This document shows positions 59,405-64,000 of a stretch of 64,000 nucleotides of DNA, piece after piece. The notes beneath the pieces are model-generated. The model was not told where the DNA came from. It was given only the letters and a program-made list of their open reading frames with translations, and searched no databases. Positions within the stretch are counted from its first letter, which is position 1; each line of letters starts with the position of its first letter. Origin of the DNA: Climacteris rufus (lineage: Eukaryota > Chordata > Aves > Passeriformes > Climacteridae); the NCBI GenBank assembly GCA_013398175.1, contig VZRZ01006837.1, positions 1 through 64,000 of the forward strand. The letters run 5' to 3'. A program made the position numbers and the translations under genes.

Positions 59405-61260
59405 GGCATTTTTCAGCACACACCCCCACACTTTCCATATGTCTTCATGCGGGTTTATTTCACTCTTAGTTGAACTTTGGCCTCTTACTTGCTAAGAGTA
59501 GTCTGAAGTTTGCTTTTTTCTAACCCCTCTTCTGGCGAAGAATCATCTTTGCACTGAAACAGCTTCATCTCCCCTTGCCCTCATCCATCTCTATCTCCTG
59601 CTTGAAGCTAGGCATTCCAGCCACTCCTCGTGGAGCTGAATAGAACTGGGGTGATGCAGTTGGGAGCCCATCAAATCTGTTCCTCCCTTCTCTGCTCTGG
59701 GCATGAGGAGAATGAAGATGTTTCCCTGGCCGCCTGCTCCCAAGTCAGCTGATGCAGGTCCTGGCCTCTTTCCTCCCATCCTTCAGTGCAGAGCACCACC
59801 CTCAGGTCGGCCTTCTCCTTGCTTTTAATTAGTTTGCTCCTTCCTGTTGGGTCTTCATTACCACAGGGAGCTCATTTTAGTCAACATAATTAGTGCAATA
59901 TTCTAATCTAGGAGGACAAGCCCAGAATGTTCCTTTTTTTGACGGCAGTAATTGTGGATGTAAAATTAATTTTCAAAGACAGTTCCGATCAGTTGGACCC
60001 TACAGATTAATTTGTAACACTAGGAAGAAAATCTGGAGGGGCAAAAACCTCTTTCCTTTTAGTTGCTAGTTCCCTTGCTAGGTTAGGGATTATTCTTTTC
60101 TCCACATTTTCTCCCAGAATTCCTCAGTAAGAGCTATTTAGATTGCTGGCCTACATCTGATGAATGCTTCCAAAATCTGTGGATTAGAAGGGAGACCTTA
60201 CTGTTGTAGGTTTTTTCTCCTTCATCCAGCTCTCCGAGCTGTACTTTGTGCATAATGTCCTTGTTGTGATCAGTGTGTCCAGGTGAATGCCCTGTTTGCC
60301 CAGAATTATAGTTTGACTTGTCAAATAGTTTGTTTAATATCTACTAACAGTATTGATTTTCAACTTTGTCTCATACCCTCGTCCTCTTATCCTTTTTCTG
60401 ATTTTTTTGCAGAAGTTCAGTTGATTAAACAAGTCAAACAGCAAAATGCAGTGCATGCTTTTAAGTTTTTTCTGGAAACTGCACCTAAAATGTTCCGACT
60501 TTGTGGGAAAACTGGGAGAACTTGGAGACAGATAGCTCTACATGTAGTGGCAGCATTGATGGTTACAGCTAACAAGCATAAAAATGTCTAGACGGACTCT
60601 ATATCTTGCTGCACTGATTTCTATAGCCCGTCATTGCCCCAGTTGCACAGGAATTCTAGCCACCTCAGTGAAATTGGTCTCTGCTACAAAGTTATTTAGT
60701 TCCTTCCATTGGGCAAGAAGAAGCAGTATTATCATGATGTCAGGACACTACTGTGTCCTTTGGTAGACAGGTTAAATTTTCTGCTGCACCAGACAGCTCT
60801 GAACCCTCATTGATACCTGGGTTTCAGCCTGATGGACAGCATGGACAAACCTTCACAATAGGAAGCTTCAAGTGGTAGGTTAAGCTTCAGTGTGTCAGTG
60901 ATTCAGTCAGTATATAAATGATGTCTGTGTATTCTGTGATGTTATTTGCCTCCTGTCAACATCTTTCTGTTCTATGACCTAGTTCTTTTTCTTAATGGGA
61001 GAAGTTCAAATTTTTTCTTCTGCTCCTCTTGCATGCCGTCCCATTTCAGAGTAAGACTTTTTCTGTAGATCAGAGCACCTTTCAAGCTTGCAGCACTGTT
61101 ATCCTCGTTCTTCTTGAGTTCTTCTCAGTGTCTTCTGAGCCTTCTCTCCTGGTTTTGTGTCCTTTCCTCCTGTAGCTTGCCCATCCACCCTCCCTGATTG
61201 TGTAACAGTGACAGCTTGCTGCCTCAAAACAGAGCATTCAAATGAATTCGCTTAGCCAAT

Positions 61261-61275
61261 AACTTCTGTGAAGTT
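61261..61275 (+). promoter_or_regulatory. Constitutive-decay-element-like hairpin 2
   Basis: AACTTC-TGT-GAAGTT is a perfect 6-bp inverted repeat around a UGU triloop, an exact match to the UUC-YRY-GAA core recognised by the Roquin ROQ domain. It lies about 3.5 kb after the stop and would be active only if the mRNA extends this far. Confidence 0.5.
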
Positions 61276-63170
61276 GCCTTTTTTAATGGTGTTATTACTC
61301 AGTGATGCACAAATGCGATATTGCCCCTACTGGTAGGCAAACGGGGGATCTGTATAAACATGGTAAACTGCTGTTTTTCTTTAAAGGAGAGCCAAAGACT
61401 TGTGCTTTACACTTTTCTTTCCCCTGATGTAGCAATTTTGACTGTCAGACATTTGCGTGGGGTATTGTGAGTTGACTGTATTATCCTAATAACAATTTCC
61501 AGAAATTAATGATTGTCAAGCCTTGCCCATGGGTTGAATTATGGAAAATAATTCCCTTTAGTCATACAATTTGCAATGTACTGAGCTGTATCTGAGGTGT
61601 TGTGATGTGTTTTCAGTCTCTCATGCACTCTCTCAACTGATGGAATGGCTCATTTAGAGAGGGAGAAGGGACATAGAAATGTTACAATTGAAGAAGCCTT
61701 GTCTTTAAGTGTTTAAATTGAATACTGATTGAAAATTTCTTCAGTTACAGGAAAAGATAAATCTGTGTTACAAATGTGACTGAGTTTTAAGCCCACTGGG
61801 ACCAAAAAGACTTGTGAAACTCTAGCATTGCATTAAATTAGATGTGGAAGAACCATACTTGTATGATGATATTGTCTCTTGACAGCACGGACTGAGTAAG
61901 GTGGGGCAAATTTTGTATTAGAAAGGGCCAGGAGTAAGGCTTTTATTGATAATACAAGAAAGCTGCTTGTGTTTCCCTTCCTTAATCTACTGAAACTCTT
62001 GCAGACTTGTTGCTAAGCTTTTTAGGTTCAGAGAGAAATATCTAAGTCCAAGTAGCATAAACCCTCATTTCCATTGCCATTTATAATTTTGGACTATAAC
62101 AAAGCAGACTTACAGGACAGTCATCTGAAAGACCCCCAATATAAAGTATTTTTGCTGGACTGGCTATTTCAGATGTGATTTTATGGTCCAAGAAATTCCG
62201 TGCCAGTGTTCAGGAGGCTCAACGGCACAAGAGCCAGCCACCTTCACTGCTCTGAAATAGAGGAAAAGACCCAAACGGATGAGCTGTGTGCAAGCTTTGT
62301 GCTTGTCTGTGTGTGTATGGAGAAGTGTTTGTGGTCCTAGGATAGACAGAAGGAACACAGAGCAATGCTGGGACATATTACCTTTGTATTCAGATTTTGT
62401 CATCATTCACTTTACAGAACACAGCCTACATTCCTGCCTCCTAATGTTGCTGATTTAAAAACAACCAAAAAAAAGGTGTGTCAGCAACTTAATTTCTTGT
62501 ATCACTATAAATCAATTCCCCTGGGTGAAAAAAAAAAGGGAGGAAAAGTTCTTGAGTTATCCACCTGGTAATGGAGTTATTAACTGGAAAAACATCTACC
62601 TTGCTTGAGTAAGCATAAACTGAATTTCTGAGGAAAGTGAAGCAGCTCTTGTAAGCCACCTTTTGCATACAGCCATGGTGCCAAGAGCTGAGTGGTTGTT
62701 ACTTGTGGTAAATCAACATACAGATTATTATGTAGCACAAATTGATTTGCTCTCAGATCAAATACACTCTTAAAATGTCGAAGACTTCATTGGGGATTCT
62801 CTTTTCCATAGTCAACTGTTACCCAATGCATTATTTTCTGTTGAAATGTCAGGGGATGATAGAGGCTAGAGTAAGTTAGTTCTAGTTACACAATGTAAGA
62901 AAGGGATTTGGGGAAATGTTATCCCAGAACAGTGTCCTTCAACGGTTAACATGGTCTTTATTCTTCTGTAGGAAGAAGAATGTAACTGCTTAGTGTTGTC
63001 ACAGTCTTCAAAGCACTTCTTGTGATGCAGGTAGAGCCTTGGTTAGCAGGGAAAGGATAACAAACTTGATGTTTATATTCTTTGTAATTTTATTTCCTGA
63101 TGGCAAGTGTAGTATCGTGCCATGGGAAGTGTGGTAAGCAAAGAGACTGCAGCTTTTTCTGAAATTTCCA

Positions 63171-63176
63171 AATAAA
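63171..63176 (+). terminator. RC3H1: Distal AATAAA poly(A) signal candidate
   Basis: AATAAA is followed by T/G-rich sequence (GTGGATTTGTCTGT) about 15-30 nt later. It is a candidate end for a long RC3H1 3' UTR. Confidence 0.4.
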
Positions 63177-63200
63177 AAAGAGTGCAATGTGGATTTGTCT

Positions 63201-64000
63201 GTATCAGGAACATCACAGTCATTTGAAGCTTAAAATACGTGGCCGTAATAATTGAAATTGGATGCCTGTAGCTTAGGAGCATGAATAATTAACTGATCTT
63301 TCCCAGGCAATCTTTGCAATTACAGTGAGTTTGTGTATGATTTTTACTGCCAATTGCCAGGTGTTCAGCAGTTGGGAAGGTTTAGGTGTGCCTAACTTCA
63401 TCCAGCAACGCCTTGGATAGGCTGGTTGGATGTTTTCTATGCCAGGAAACAACTGGTTTGAAGATCTGAAAGTTTTAGGAAAACACAGTTGTCCACTTCA
63501 ATATGAAAAATACAGTCTTAGGAGAGATGGAAGCGACTGGTAGTGCAAACTCTGGAAATAAAAAACATTAGACATGATGGAATTACATGTGAAATGTATA
63601 TGGGATAAACATATTTGTAAGCAGGGGAAAATAAAATACTGTGGAGCATCTGCTGTTTAAGAAATTACTTGTTTCTTTGTAAAGTTAAAAAGATTTTATT
63701 AATAGTTCTGTGGCAGACAGTACTCACAAGTCTTTGGCATCCAAACCAGATTGTGTATCAGATGGATCCCACAACTGGATGTGTGCACTGACCTCTTTAT
63801 TGGTAGCTTTTTAAAAAGAAATTCGGCAGCCTTTTATAAATGCATGAAGCAACCTGAGGGAAAGAAGAAACCCTGTTCACATCACAGCTGCTGCACAGCT
63901 CACAGTTGGTACCATTCATATGCAGCGTCTCCTAAGTGAAGCTGCTCAACATAGGCAAATCAAATTACTTTTAGAGTTTTTTCCTAATTTTAAGGGGTTC
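63201..64000. other. Intergenic sequence to the window edge
   Basis: Further AATAAA motifs occur near 63555 and 63632. I see no gene. In mammals the next gene on this side is SERPINC1; no part of it is recognisable here. Confidence 0.5.

Larger units (their letters stand above)
59405..63200 (+). other. RC3H1: Downstream region, possible extended RC3H1 3' UTR
   Basis: No gene or interspersed repeat was recognised. It contains the second decay-element-like hairpin (61261-61275). An AATAAA at 63171 could end a 5.4-kb 3' UTR, a size like that of mammalian RC3H1. Whether it is transcribed as part of the mRNA cannot be told from sequence. Confidence 0.45.

Noticed and set aside
60283..60591. 102-codon open frame downstream of RC3H1, with a TTTTTTGCAG acceptor-like sequence inside it
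   Set aside because: It has no similarity to SERPINC1 or any other protein I know and lies in probable 3' UTR; a single acceptor-like motif is not enough to call an exon.
62961..62977. Hairpin TTCTTC-TGTAG-GAAGAA as a third decay element
   Set aside because: It has a five-base loop, neither the triloop of the constitutive decay element nor the hexaloop of the alternative one.
1..64000. CRISPR arrays, operons or bacterial mobile systems
   Set aside because: The sequence is clearly vertebrate nuclear DNA with GT-AG introns; no regularly spaced repeats were seen.

Overview
The window is vertebrate nuclear DNA, most probably from a bird. Three copies of the CR1 LINE family, low repeat density, small endogenous retroviral relics and AT-rich introns of 0.1-22 kb all fit an avian genome. 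Almost all of it is one gene on the + strand: RC3H1, encoding Roquin-1, a RING-type ubiquitin ligase and RNA-binding repressor that destroys mRNAs carrying stem-loop decay elements. I could place 19 coding exons (exons 2-20, 24863-57758), all joining in a consistent reading frame to a protein of about 1111 residues, plus a likely noncoding exon 1 in a CpG-rich promoter ending at 2534. Residue numbers match mammalian Roquin-1 through the RING, ROQ and CCCH domains (for example M199, R219/K220, K239, Y250, K259/R260, C419-H438 and R510).

Layout. 1-1681: the 5' part of a degraded gammaretrovirus-like provirus on the minus strand (broken gag, leader, a primer-binding site resembling the tRNA-His type, 5' LTR); its remainder lies beyond the left edge. 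About 1980-2900: CpG-rich RC3H1 promoter and exon 1, which contains a 43-codon upstream ORF with six CAG codons. 2535-24727: the 22-kb intron 1, with one CR1 copy and one exon-like segment. 24728-57758: the coding exons; introns 2 and 15 carry CR1 copies, introns 9 and 14 each carry a solo LTR with a target-site duplication. 57759-64000: 3' UTR and downstream DNA with several poly(A) signals and two stem-loops of the type Roquin itself recognises. No second protein-coding gene was recognised.

Main points. (1) The reading frame ends ten codons before the stop expected from mammalian Roquin-1: an in-frame TGA replaces an expected arginine codon, and the ancestral tail and stop are still legible downstream. 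(2) Two constitutive-decay-element-like hairpins with the UGU triloop lie downstream of the Roquin stop, suggesting autoregulation. (3) Two solo LTRs could be delimited to the base by their duplications (GGGCT and AAGAAT); the second contains an assembly gap. (4) The exon 12/13 junction lacks a short proline-rich stretch that I recall in mammalian Roquin-1, and exon 12 is unusually GC-rich. Comparisons with mammals are from memory; no search was run.
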